DNA of 64,000 nt from Ignelater luminosus (Eukaryota; Arthropoda; Insecta; Coleoptera; Elateridae): positions 163,215 through 227,214 of the forward strand of contig VTPC01090705.1 in the NCBI GenBank assembly GCA_011009095.1, in the 5' to 3' direction. A program made the position numbers and the translations under genes. This document shows, in pieces, positions 49,013 through 60,172 of the stretch; within the stretch, counting starts at the first letter, position 1; each line of letters opens with the position of its first letter. Under the pieces are notes generated by a model. The model was not told where the DNA came from. It did not search any database and saw nothing but the letters and a program-made list of their open reading frames with translations.

Positions 49013-49920
49013 TGTGTAAATGGAAACCAAAATGAAACAATCTGAAAGAATGCCGAGTGAACTTAAGATAATAAAGAGGAATTTAACGTGAGATATTATA
49101 AGGAAAATAAAAATTATCATAGAAGGAAAATTAAAAAGAAGACGTAGAACTAAGAATGTGTGAAAAGAAGAAATCTAAAAAAGGCTAGAGCAAGAATTTG
49201 AAATAAGAAGCGAATCAGAAACAGTCTAAAGTATGATGAGAGACAAAATTCGAATAGAAGAGAGAAAAGAAAAAAAGCACAAAACACGTAGAGAACAAGG
49301 CTGGAACGATAAGAAAAATAGGAGAAAGAAATAACGTCAAAAACATTGCAAAAAAGACAAATTAATAAAAAAAAAAGCAAAATTTGGAAAGTGAAGACGC
49401 AAGAAGATTCTTATAATTGGGAAAGTGATAGAAAGGAATTAAACAAGCAAAATAAAATAAACACAGACCTCGGAAAATTGACGTTACAGTATTGGGAAGA
49501 AAAAGAAATAAGAAGAAAGAAAAAAAGGTAAGAAACAAAACAGGAAAGAAAAATAAAATAAGAGAGAGGACAACGATAAAATGTCAACGTCCCAGAAAGG
49601 AACAGCAAAAATACTGAAGTAAACGAGTTCAGATAGAGAAAAGCGGACTGACAGAAAAAGATGACACAAAAGGAGAGTAATGTATAACAAATAGTGTCAT
49701 TCTAACTATTTGAATCCGAAGAGCTAAAGAATATGTAATTGGCCGAGAAGATGGCCCTGATGATAAGATAAAAAAATCAAAGAGACAAGAAGATAATGCA
49801 AGGTGACAGGAAGAAATTAAATGTGAGAGAAAAGCGCGAAGAAAAGTGAAGTTTAGTAAAAGTAAACGAGTGGATCTGAAAAAACCAGAAAAAAATAAGG
49901 GTAAGAAGGTAAAAACATAA
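49013..49920 (+). other. Purine-rich tract
   Basis: For about 900 bases the plus strand is dominated by A and G, with many AAGAA, GAGA and GAAAA runs. Translated, it gives broken Lys/Glu/Arg-rich text. The long minus frames (49150, 49411, 49484, 49629) exist because the complementary strand is pyrimidine-rich and lacks stop codons; they encode only Leu/Ser/Phe-rich low-complexity strings. It may be a decayed charged-coil gene or simple-sequence drift. Confidence 0.6.
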
Positions 49921-50235
49921 GACAAATTTTTCCAAGTTTATCATGAATGTTTGGAGTCACTGAAAACGTGTTTGCATATTGATATGGTGTGTACATGCAC
50001 AGTTTCGCTTCAATTTCGCAAATGTTATACATTAGAAGCTTTAAAAAGTTTCCAAATTGGAAATTAAAAGCACGAATGCCTAGGCACAGTCGCTACAGAT
50101 CAACGATGGGTAATCATAGCTCTATTCCATTAAAATGTACGGCGGGCCACAAAGGAAACTATACGTCTCAGTATCTAATTGCATATTTATGTCATGCGGT
50201 TCAATCTTCACCAAGTTGTAATTTAGCATTTCCTG

Positions 50236-50995
50236 AGAAGGTCGGCCTGACTAAAAGTCTGCACGAGGCGAGTCGCGTTTGGGACTCATTTAAAAATTCA
50301 TCAGGCTTTACAGGCCTACATAGGATCAATCGGGCCGTTCAGGCCTGTCGCGTTTTTCTTACCCGTGAGGCTGTTTGGGGTTTGTCGGACCTGTCCAGCT
50401 TATAGTATCGGTCGAGCTTATCGTGTCCGTCGTAATTTTCGAGTCATTAATTTTGTACCCATCCAAAGCGGATCGGACTAAGATCCTTTTCGCACTGCAC
50501 TTGAACAGGCGTTATTTTCAAACTCTCCCAGGCAAGCATTAGTTTCATACTGAACCAACGAGGAGGATCTTCAGACTACACCAGACCGAGAACCTTTCCT
50601 TACTGAGTCAGACGAGCGTTAGTTTCATATGGACTGAGACGGGCATTATTTCTATATTTAACTGAAGCGGAAGTTTTGTGCTGTGTCGTAGAAGCCGGGG
50701 TTTTTATTTCTTTTTAACTAAACTTCGGGTTTAGGTAGGGGCGGCCTTTAATTTTTAAAGGGTACTTCGTACCTGTCGAGTCGTTCAGGCGTCTCGCACC
50801 TGTCAGGCTTCCCGGCCCTGTCGGGCCGTTCGGGCCTATCGAATCGTTCAGAGGTCCCGGATCTATCAGTCTCTCTGGCCCTATCGGGCCGTTCAGGTCT
50901 CTCGTTTTTTCCGGTCAATCAGACAGTTACCGACTGCGTCAAGTTTATTCCTAGTCGGCCGGGCCTGAAAATTCTAGCCCGTGCAGGGCTTTAGG
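50236..50995. repeat. GC-rich repeat, left arm of a long inverted repeat
   Basis: Three zones occur in order: CGGGCC-rich (50.24-50.41 kb), a zone with GAGCGTTAGTTTCATACTG-type sub-repeats (50.46-50.70 kb), and a second CGGGCC-rich zone (50.75-50.99 kb) closing with GCGTCAAGTTTATTCCTAGT (50936). The reverse complement of 51265-51816 shows the same zones in the same order, e.g. GCGTCAACTTTATCCCCAGT. The GC-rich array at 28.0-28.75 kb uses related words. The plus frame 49989-50405 ends in this repeat and is not a gene. Confidence 0.8.
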
Positions 50996-51264
50996 ACTAG
51001 CCACAATCTGACTCCACACTCTGTGAACTACACAAAAGTGTAATTTTTCTATGAATATTGCGATATTGCGTCTTTGCTTTAAATTTTAATATCATGCAAG
51101 CGAGTGGGATTTCGAATTTTACTCTTCTACTTAACGCCCAGACGGTTTTGGGCTTTAATAAATCTTCTTACGATACTCATTGTATAAAAAGGTCTAGAAT
51201 TAACGACACAAGCATCTTTCATAATGTTTTCCAATCGCTGTGGCATAGGACGATGTTGAGCATA

Positions 51265-51816
51265 CAGTCCTGCATGAACCGAAATCTTCAGGTCCGGCCC
51301 GGCCCGATCCGACTGGGGATAAAGTTGACGCGGTCCGCAAGAATCCTGGTAATTTCTTGATCGGTCCGACAAGCTTGAACGGCCCAAGAGGGTCTACGTA
51401 AGTCCGAAAAGTCCGATAGATTTTTAAACTGAGTCGTGACTTGACCTAAATCCGAGCTTTACAAAACCCTAAAATACAGTATAAAAATAATGCCCACCTC
51501 GGTCTGTACAAAAATAACGCTCGTTTGAGTCAGTAAGAGAAAGTTCTCGGTGCAGTACGAAAAGGCTCCTCTTAGGTTCAGTATGAAAGTAACCCTTCGT
51601 CCGAGTAAGTACGAAGATGCTTCGGTGTGGTTCAGAACAAAGATCAGTACAAAAAGGATCTCGATCCAATGCAGTATGAAAATTGTCTGTTTTGGATCAG
51701 TACAAAAATAACGATCCGAGAAAAAACCCAACCGATCCAATAAGCTCGACAGGTCTGACCGAGAGAACCGACAAGCTTGAACAGCTCGACAGGCCTGAGC
51801 GACCCGAAAGGGCCAA
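51265..51816. repeat. GC-rich repeat, right arm of a long inverted repeat
   Basis: This arm is the inverted counterpart of 50236-50995, separated by about 270 bases of unrelated AT-rich sequence. It contains CAGTACAAAAATAACG-type sub-repeats at 51.47-51.72 kb, the complement of the left arm's GTTATTTTCATACTG type, and CGGCCC/GACCCGAAAGGGCC words at either side. It is shorter than the left arm through deletions in the CGGGCC zones. Minus frames here (51127, 51459, 51469) run through repeats only. Confidence 0.8.
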
Positions 51817-51819
51817 CTA

Positions 51820-54800
51820 CACTCATTTATATAATAACCGAGAACAGAAACATGTACAACGGTAATTCTTCAAGAATTCTCCTGAATTATTGTTTTAGCA
51901 ACAATAAGGATTCTCGCTAATTAATTGAATCGACATTATATGCTAATACGGATTCAAATGTGATTTATTAAATTTACTAAATTAATTGACAGGAACTGCA
52001 AAAACAAATTATCTCCGCCAATAGATATATATAAGAAATAAGATGGGAGAATCATATTTTCGGAATCAAAAAGAAGAAATAAACGCGATTCCCTAGACAA
52101 ACAGCCGCTCGTCCCGCGTTGATCACAATGGTGCAGAGTGATTTTGGACCTACCTTATCACTCTGATATTATTTTACTATTCACAGTTACTTAAAGATAG
52201 ATAGATAATATAACAAAAAGTGCATAGATGCAAAACCCGTTCCTAAACTATCACTGATAAAGAAGAGAATTTTTTAATTTGTTAATTAATTAGATCCATG
52301 GTCAAATAATCTAAAGCCAGTCAAGTAGAGCTTGAAAATGATCTACACTTTTTATCGTCTTGTAATCTTTTTCTCTATCCAACGAAAGAGTCCAGCATCC
52401 TCACAGTATATTGAAACTACAAGATCAAGCAAAAAAGCTGGAACAATAAAGGTTGTTTTCGCTCAAAGCAGGCTTTCTTGATAAATTTTACTTTCACAAT
52501 TAGCCAATATACAAACAATTTGTTTTACAGTTTTTACGACATTCTGGTCCTTTAGGTTTTTCTTGCACACTACGAGAAAACCAGCTCTCAAATTCAACTT
52601 GAATCAAAGAATTGCAGATCCTATTTTTCTCTACGAGATTCTCACTTTTCATTCAAAACTACCCATCGTTGAACTAAGTGCGGCACGATAAGCTCGATGA
52701 AATGCAGGTTGCCAGACGTTGGCGTCGGTCTTTGAAGGATTTCTTCTTGCTTGTCCAACCACTTTTCTCGGGTTTTTTTCGTATTTTCAGTTTCTCGGCT
52801 AATTCTTTGGAAGGTTCGTGGAAAAAAAAAGTTTGAAATGTCGTCTGTGAGTTTTTCCACAAATGATGTTGTTAAACCCGGTGGGTTGTATGCTTTATTC
52901 TAGGAATAACTATTTACACTTCATCTCCTACTTCTACCACTTGTCTACTTGTCTACTTATTTTCTAATGCTTCTTCAGGGTGTCGCAGCACCCGCTCATA
53001 TTACCACCCTGGGTGGGGATGTTCAGTTTAGGTGCGCAAACCGCACATACGCTGCTCCCTGCTATTATTAATTATTCTGGATAATCAAGTTCCTGAAGTG
53101 AACAGATGTTTATGTAATTCTTTGCGGTACTGCAGGAGACTGCAAAATGCGAATGAATTCACACTTCTTTGAATCGTTTCCAGGATAATCTAAAGACTGT
53201 AATTATTCTAGTTTGATCCCATGGTGTCGTTACTTGTTAAAAGAAAATCAGGACAAACAAAAAAAGGAAATTTGTGATACATAGACGCGAGATTCTTAAA
53301 GAGAAAGTAAATAACCAGAGTAATACGGTTTGTATGATCCTTGACACGTTTCGAAAAACAGGCCAGAAACGTAAGCAAGGTATCTTTCATCTTGTAGTTT
53401 GTAGTCTGTTGCTACCTCCGAATCTGACTGATTGCGATTATAATAAGACAAGAACTTTTTGAAATCGATATCTAAAGATCAAGGAGTTCAAGAAAATTAA
53501 AAGTTGTATGATAAACCTAAAATTTTCTATGCGCTTTAGAGGCGCGTTATCTTCTCTACTTGGTTCTCTTTCTTGCAACCTCGTTTCGGCTATTTGTCAA
53601 TATTTTTACCTCTATGTAATTATCTACATAAGATCCATTTTTTAATCTTGTTTGTTCTTCTGTTTATCAAGCTTTCACCGCACACCACTTTAAATTGCTT
53701 TTATTATGTGTACTTTTTATAAAATCTATCGACATTAATAATAGTAAAGTTCAATATATTCAACAATAAAATATCGGAATAGATACCGTATTGCAAAAAA
53801 GCACGTCCAGTTTTATTTCTATTTTTAAAAAAATCATAGGAGTTACTAGTTGTGCAGAAGATAATTAATTTCTTTCATTTATATACAAATGGGTCCATTT
53901 GTATACGTTAAACTAGATATACAAGCAAATATATGACTAGAAAAAGCTATTTCTATATACAGTTGATAGCATGCTATGATTAATACGTAATTATTTTTGC
54001 TTATTCTATCTTCTTCTTTTTCTTCTTCTTCTTCTATGCGCTCGGAAACATTTTCAATTCTAATAAATAACTTATTTTTCCCGATTAATTCTCAAAATGG
54101 AAGTTTTATAATATGAATATTCTTGATTATGTAAAATTAATTTTAATATTTTAAAGGTTGTTTAATTATACTTTTTTTTTATTATACACATATTATATAT
54201 TATGTGAGTAAAAATGTGCCACGGGTTGACATTTCAAGGGCATTCATATCAAGAAACAACCGGTTAATGTTTTTTTTAAATTTAAGGTATAGCATAAATA
54301 TATCGCTTCATTTTTTTGCAGTTACATTATCAATTCGAATAAATTATCAAACAAAAAATAATACACACACACACTGCTGCAAAACTAGTTGGGTTATTAA
54401 AAATAAACAAAACACAATAGTTAAAATATATCTTTTTCCATTGGCAAAATATGCATACCATATAATTACCAAAAAAATTATAATTCTTGGCATATACAAA
54501 AATTCCTACCCATTTACATAATTCTACAAAAATTATAGAGTACAACACACATCCGACAAAATACTCGTGTTAAATTCTTTCTTTCCTGTTTGAAACAAGT
54601 CAAGAAATGCACCTGCATCACTCCTTTTAATACCACTTGAGTTACAGAAGTAATTATTATTTTTTTTTCTTATGTTTCTTTATTATTAATCTTTTTGTAT
54701 TTTTAAATTACTTTTGACTTAACTCTTTATATTAAAAATTATTTTTACGGTTACTCTTAATAGTATAAAAAAAGTCTTATGAGAAAATGTTCTTTGATTA

Positions 54801-56210
54801 TTTCTTATCAACTTCCTTTAATACGCCACACAAGCCTAGTATAATCCGCTTGTCTTACATGAAGGTCCGAAAAATACGTATCAGTGTGTGAAAATTTTAT
54901 GCTCATCCGTTTTCTACTTGATTAAAGACGAACGGATTTAAATGCGATTGAATTTTGTTTGTGTTATTTCGATCAAGATTGAAACCGAACTTCCAACAGA
55001 ATAAGAAAAAATAAAACTCAAGATTTTTAAACAAAATCGCGAGAAGTATCATACCCTGACAGATTTTAAAACTTTACTGTTGCCATTTTATAGAAAACCT
55101 AGAATCAACAAAATAGTTCAGCAAAGTTCATCATTTTTTCATTTTCTTACAAGAAATATTTCATTTGGAGATAAAAGTTCCGAAAGAACTAAATCTGAGT
55201 GACCTTGATCTTATTAAGCAACACCGCAAGGCAAAAAAAACTTGTTAGAATATTATTCCTCAAGAGATCATACAATATAAAAGAAATAAGCAATGAAAGG
55301 ATCTTTTTGTTTTCATTATCTTTGTTGCTTGCAATGAAAGTAATTAGTTACAAAATTGCAATATGTAAACAATCTCAGAGTGAGGAATAGATTAAACTCG
55401 GTCTAATACTGTTTTATTTTCGTTACCTTCACGAATTAATCGCCAAAGAAATTTTATCAGAGATTCTCACTAACCAAAGCAGGGTATTTTTCCCAAATCG
55501 TCGTTTTAGTCATGTGCGGGATGTTTTTTTCCTGCAAAACGTCCAACGAGCGATTTCCTCAACAAGGTTTATTCGGGAATGGGAAACTCCAATACTTGAT
55601 CGTCGTTGCATAACAGAACGCAAAAGTTTAGCTTTTCGATAGTTTCTTTGAAGGAAGAGACATTAGTTAAACCCCACATGGGTAGTTGAAAGAATGAAAC
55701 CAGAATGAAATCCTAAACTAGACTGAAACACGCAACCTGGAAGCAAAACATGTACAGGCACCCTGTGTGAAAAGTGCAAACTTGCAACTTATAGTAAAAG
55801 GTCTTCTTTAGAAACGCTGCCGCCGAATACAAAAAAACAAAGACGAACTTACTAAGCAGATAGCGACAGCATCTCATAACAAAAATGGAAGCGATTAGCT
55901 TTATAATAATTTATTTTAAGCAAAATCTTGACAAAGGTGATACTGCTGAGTGAAATCAAGTTTATGGTTGGTCACTACAGGCGATCTAAATGAAAATAAA
56001 AATAAACCAACGGGCTTCTTTGGGAGCTGACAGCTGAGAATGGGAATGGCAAGAAAGGAGAAGCTAACAACACGATAAAAGGTAAATAATTCTATCAAGA
56101 TTATTGTGCAGATTGTACAACCCTAGACATCCCGAATGCGAACCGAGTATCATCGCTCAATTACGCGCATAGCACAAATCTTTCTAGAGTATCATGAAAG
56201 ACAAACCGTT
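51820..56210. other. No recognisable gene; spacer
   Basis: A 72-aa minus frame at 52642-52860 (WLDKQEEILQRPTPTSGNLH) has balanced composition but is not recognised. Just beside it, 52862-53070 is less AT-rich and ends in CACCCGCTCATATTACCACC-like sequence; it could be a terminal repeat, but no partner was found. A CTT microsatellite lies at 54007-54036 and a (CA)n run at 54363-54373. A single 145-bp-type unit may lie near 55600-55660. The rest is AT-rich. Confidence 0.4.
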
Positions 56211-56214
56211 TGGG

Positions 56215-57224
56215 ATTAAAATAGCTTCTTTTAAGAAAACTACAGACAGTCTGCATTTAGAAAGCGAAACCCCACCCGCATCTCACATAATGCAATTCGA
56301 AACGATAATTTTCACAATTTCTTTTAAGAAAGGTTGCAGAGCAATACAAAATTTAACAGTAGACTGACACAGACTACCTAAATTTTGAGCGCAACCCACT
56401 ATATCTCTGACAATGGCGAGATGTCTTGCTTTACGATAGTTTCTTTCAAGGAAGACTTTGAAATTTTCGCCAAAACTCAAAGAGTATTGTCGGTCCAAAT
56501 AAAGTTTGGCCATGAAGGATTGCAAACGCAAAGCACCACAACATCTTGGCGATAGAACGTGAGATATTTTCCTTTACGATACGTATTTTCTTTCAAGAAA
56601 GATTTTGAAATTACCGCCGAAGCTCGAAAGAAGTATAGTTGGTTCAAATAAAGTTTGGCCATTAAGGATCTCAGACGCAAAGATCCATAACATCTTGAAA
56701 ATGAATCGCGTGATTGCTTTACGACAGTTTCTTTCAAGGACTGTTTTGAAAAGAGGTATTGCCGGTCCAAATAAAGTTTGACCATGAAGGATTTCAGACG
56801 CAAAGCGCCATAAAATCTTGACGATAAAAAGCGAGATATTTGCCTTTACGATATTTTCTTTCAAGAAAGATTTTGAAATTGCCGCAGAAGCTAGAAGGAG
56901 CTATTTCCGGTTCAAATAAAGTTTGGCCATGAAAGATTTCAAACGCTAAGCGTCATAACATCTTGACAGTGGATAACGGGATGTTTTGCTTCGATAATTT
57001 CTTTGGAGGAATATTTTGAAATTGTCGCAGAAGCTTGAAGGAGGTACTGCTGGAGCAAATAAAGTTTGGCCATGGAGGATTTGAGACGTAAAGCGACATA
57101 ACATCTTGTCGGTGTAACACGAGATGTTTTGCTTTACGATAGTTTCTGATAGTTTCTTTCGAGAAAGATTTTGAAATTGCCACTGAAGGAGGTATTGTCG
57201 GTGCAAATGAAGTTTGACGTTAAG
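56215..57224. repeat. ~145-bp tandem array, left part
   Basis: AAATAAAGTTTGGCCATGAA and variants recur near 56501, 56650, 56773, 56928, 57061 and 57209, spaced about 122-155. Between them each unit holds GACGCAAAG.GCCATAACATC, TTGCTTTACGATAGTTTCTT and AAGAAAGATTTTGAAATTGC. Overlapping minus frames (56477-57206) stay open only locally and are by-products. The array is interrupted by a LINE fragment and resumes at about 57836. Confidence 0.85.
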
Positions 57225-57835
57225 GTATGGACGATACTATCATAAAGCGCACCGAAGAATATGTTTAGCTTGGACAAATCATTAGATGCGGGAAGGCAAA
57301 CCAGACAGCTGAAATTGAGAGACGCATAAGATCAGCATGGCGCGCTTTTGGCAGACAAAGCAGAACCTTGAAAAACCAGAAGACCCCATTGAAACTCAGG
57401 AGTTCCGGTTTCAACCAATGCATTCTTCCCGTCGCACATACATGGTCCTTTTACTTAAGGCCTGATAGATAAACTGGCCAAAACACAAAGATCCATGGAA
57501 AGACTAAAGTTAAACATTAAACTGAATGACCGAATGAGAAACGAAGACATACGTCAAAAAACTAAATTGATCGATTTAAAACAACACGCAGCGATGGGCA
57601 GGGCAGACTTTGAGACAGACGGACAACCGTTAGAGCAAAGAGATTCAACAGTAAAGACCCTAGCCGGGAAAGACAGGCAGAGATGATTTGAAATTGATGG
57701 CAGGACTGAAACTGATGGCAGGATTGAAACTGATGGTAGGATTGAACTGGGCAGGAAAGGCGCAGGACAGAAAATTATGGAGGCAAACAGGGGAGGTCTA
57801 TATCCCGTATGGGATAGCAACAGGCTGATAAAAAA
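57225..57835 (+). pseudogene. LINE C-terminal fragment inserted in the 145-bp array
   Basis: From 57225 one frame reads DDTIIKRTEEYV, a stop, then LGQIIRCGKANQTAEIERRI, SAWRAFGRQ and FNQCILPV. This is the conserved segment after the reverse transcriptase of many LINE proteins. A frame shift leads to KTQRSMERLKLNIKLNDRMR, NEDIRQKTKLID (57495-57570) and later WRQTGEVYI near 57780. It ends with GGCTGATAAAAAAGAG. Near 57690-57750 an 18-bp motif (GAAACTGATGGCAGGATT) is repeated about three times. The catalytic domains are absent; this is a strongly 5'-truncated insertion. Confidence 0.8.
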
Positions 57836-58240
57836 GAGAAATACCAAGAAAGATTTTAGAAGCAAAACGCCGTAACATCTTGACAATTGAATGCGGGATG
57901 CTTTGCTCTACGATAGTTTCTTTCAAGAAAAATTTCGAAATCGCCACCAACGCTCAAAGGAAGTATTGCCGGTGTAAATGAGGTACCAAGAAGGATTTCA
58001 ATACTGCCACCAAATCTGATAGTCGACTTCATAAGCACAGTGCAACTCAAGATGTTTAATTTTGCGATACTTCCTTTGCAAGGAATATTTCAAAGACGGA
58101 TCTCGATACTACCACCAAAGTAATGGGCAATGCAAAGTCTGACAGGCAGCCTAGATTTGAGATGCAAAGTACAAGTGCATCTCACACGATGGAGCGCCTT
58201 GCTTTACAATAATATCTTTCAAGACAGATTTCAAAGCCTA
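57836..58240. repeat. ~145-bp tandem array, right part
   Basis: AAGCAAAACGCCGTAACATC (57861), TTGCTCTACGATAGTTTCTT (57902), GCCACCAACGCTCAAAGGAA and later TTGCTTTACAATAATATCTT (58200) continue the array seen left of the LINE fragment. Units become more diverged toward 58240. Confidence 0.75.
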
Positions 58241-58877
58241 TAGTTTCTCACCCAGACAGGCGGCGTGAATTCTAAGCAGATAACACGACCTTTGTGGCCT
58301 GTAAAGGTGCACGAACCGTTAGATTCAACAAGTTTTTTCAAAAAGAATTATGAAATAGAAAAAAGATTCCTTACAACGAGTTTAATGTTATCGTGAAGAT
58401 TCTACATCTAGAGAAGATTTAGCTTCACTTTAAGTAGGATTCCACTGACTCTAGTGCGGTATACCAAAGATGCAAGTTTGAATCCCTCGCAAAATCTAGG
58501 TTTTCTATATGTTTAACTTAAGAAAGACGAGAACAATAGAAATGGCAAAAATGCCCTATAACGATAGCGCTCACATTACTTAGAACAGTTACGGGCTATG
58601 CATCACGTTAGACTAAATTATATTTATATATCAGACTGTAAGTTTCAAGGTCGGAAATGTAACTCTAATGTCTGAGCGGAAACACTAAGATCCCGTTGCA
58701 TAAGGCATAGTTAATCAAATGGTCACGTTAATCAAAGAATTAGCGTCTGGTTGGGTTATTGCATGATTAACTTCACTGCGCTTTAAGCAACCGATTCCAA
58801 GCTTTCTGTGGTAGCTAGTTTATGAAATGTAAATTGTCTATTTAAGTGTCTTGATTCTTTAATCGATATATTGTTTC
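58241..58877. other. No recognisable gene; spacer before mariner
   Basis: I see no gene. The string GCAAGTTTGAATCCCTCGC near 58469 resembles a tRNA T-arm but lacks a pairing stem and an upstream A box. Confidence 0.5.
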
Positions 58878-58879
58878 TA

Positions 58880-60170
58880 CGAGGGCTGTTTGACGGAAGC
58901 GTGACTTTCCGCTAGATGGCGCTGATATCGGTAAATCGAAAACATTAGCATATACGTCAGTCTTTTAGAGGCTTAACCTCCAAATTTCATGTCAATCTGT
59001 GAAATAGTATACATTTGACAGTCATAGAAATCAATTAAGTTTGTGCTATTTTGTAAATATGGAAAAACGTGAATTTCGTATTTTAATTAAACATTATTTT
59101 TTACGTGGAAAAACAGTGAAAGAAACTGAGGAGAAATTACGGAAATATTACGGTGAATCTGCTCCATCGCATGGAATGGTTTCCAAGTGGTTTAATTCAT
59201 TTAAAACTGGCCGTATGAGCATTGATGATGGTGAACGCCCCGGGCCCTTACAAACGGTCACTACTAAGGAAATCGTTGACAAAATCCATAATATGGTAAT
59301 GGCTGATCGACGTTTGAAAGTGCGCGAGATAGTTGATGCTGTTGGCATCTCAATCGAACGGGTGCATAATATTTTACACGAACATTTGCATATGAAAAAG
59401 GTATCGGCAAGATGGGTGCCGCGATTACTCACAGTAGACCAAATGAGAAATCGTGTTCAACTTTCAAATCAATGTTTGGTCATGTTACAACGTAATCAAG
59501 TTGAGTTTTTTCGCCGATATGTGACTGTTGACGAAACCTGAATCCACCACCATACCCCTGAGACAAAGGAACAGTCGAAACAATGGATTTCACCAGACGA
59601 ACGTGCACCAAAGAAGACTAAAATTGGTCACTCGGCTAATAGTCATGGCGACTATTTTTTGAGATTCTAAAGGCATAATCCATATTGACTGTTTGGAAAG
59701 AAGTAAAACAATAACTGGCCAATATTATGCTGATTTATTGACCCGTTTTGATGTTATCTTAAAGAAAAACCTCCCACATTTAACACGTAAGAAAGTGCTC
59801 TTTCATCATGACAACGCCCCATCTCATTCATCCGCAATTGCGACCGCTAAATTGGTACAATTACGCTACGAATTGCTTCCCCATCCACCATACTCACTGG
59901 ATCTGGTCCCAAGCGACTTTTTTTTATTTCCGAATTTGAAAAAATCCCTCGCAGGAAAAAAATTCGCATCAAATGAAGAGGTTATTGCTGCAACGGAGGC
60001 CTATTTTGACGAGTTGCCAAAAGAACATTTCTCAGACGGCTTAAAGAAATTGGAAAGTCATTGGACTAAGTGTGTAGCACTTGAAGGGAACTATGTTGAA
60101 AAATAATAAAAAAAATCTAGGCTAAACCTGTTTTTTATTGAAATGTCACACTTCCGTCAAACAGCCCTCG
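58880..60170 (+). mobile_element. Full-length mariner element (1291 bp) with TA duplication
   Basis: The element starts CGAGGGCTGTTTGACGGAAG at 58880 and ends at 60170 with the reverse complement of the same 20 bases. The terminal inverted repeats match over about 28 bases with one mismatch (at base 21). TA at 58878-58879 and 60171-60172 is the target-site duplication. Size and structure are those of a complete mariner carrying one transposase frame. The ends are well preserved and could still be mobilised by a transposase from another copy, though its own gene is broken. Confidence 0.95.
59059..60106 (+). pseudogene. Mariner transposase, nearly complete, with two stops and a 2-base deletion
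   Basis: The frame starts at ATG 59059 (MEKREFRILIKHYFLRGKTV); the ATG at 59041 is upstream and less likely. An N-terminal helix-turn-helix domain (about residues 1-115) is followed by RWVPRLLT and VTVDET, with the first catalytic Asp at 59530-59532. The next codon after DET, normally Trp, is TGA (59539-59541). After a 2-base loss near 59641-59645, the frame continues as MATIF with a second TGA in place of Trp at 59660-59662. HHDNAPSHSS carries the second Asp (59810-59812) and DLVPSDFFLF the third (59915-59917), with 34 residues between, the D,D34D spacing of mariner. It ends GNYVEK at 60106. All three catalytic Asp codons remain; the lesions are few, which suggests a fairly young insertion. 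Confidence 0.95.
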
Positions 60171-60172
60171 TA

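Noticed and set aside
49150-49925. Four overlapping minus frames of 65-98 aa, hydrophobic
   Set aside because: Complement of a purine-rich tract; low-complexity Leu/Ser/Phe text without domain features.
52862-53070. Less AT-rich stretch next to a balanced minus frame, considered as a long terminal repeat
   Set aside because: No second copy, primer binding site or polymerase gene found in the window.
56283-57206. Overlapping minus frames with repeated MRLKSFMVKLYLD-like peptides
   Set aside because: They are translations of the ~145-bp tandem array; frames break between units and several overlap.
58465-58490. AAGTTTGAATCCCTCGC, resembling a tRNA T-arm / B box
   Set aside because: Stem does not pair and no A box lies upstream.
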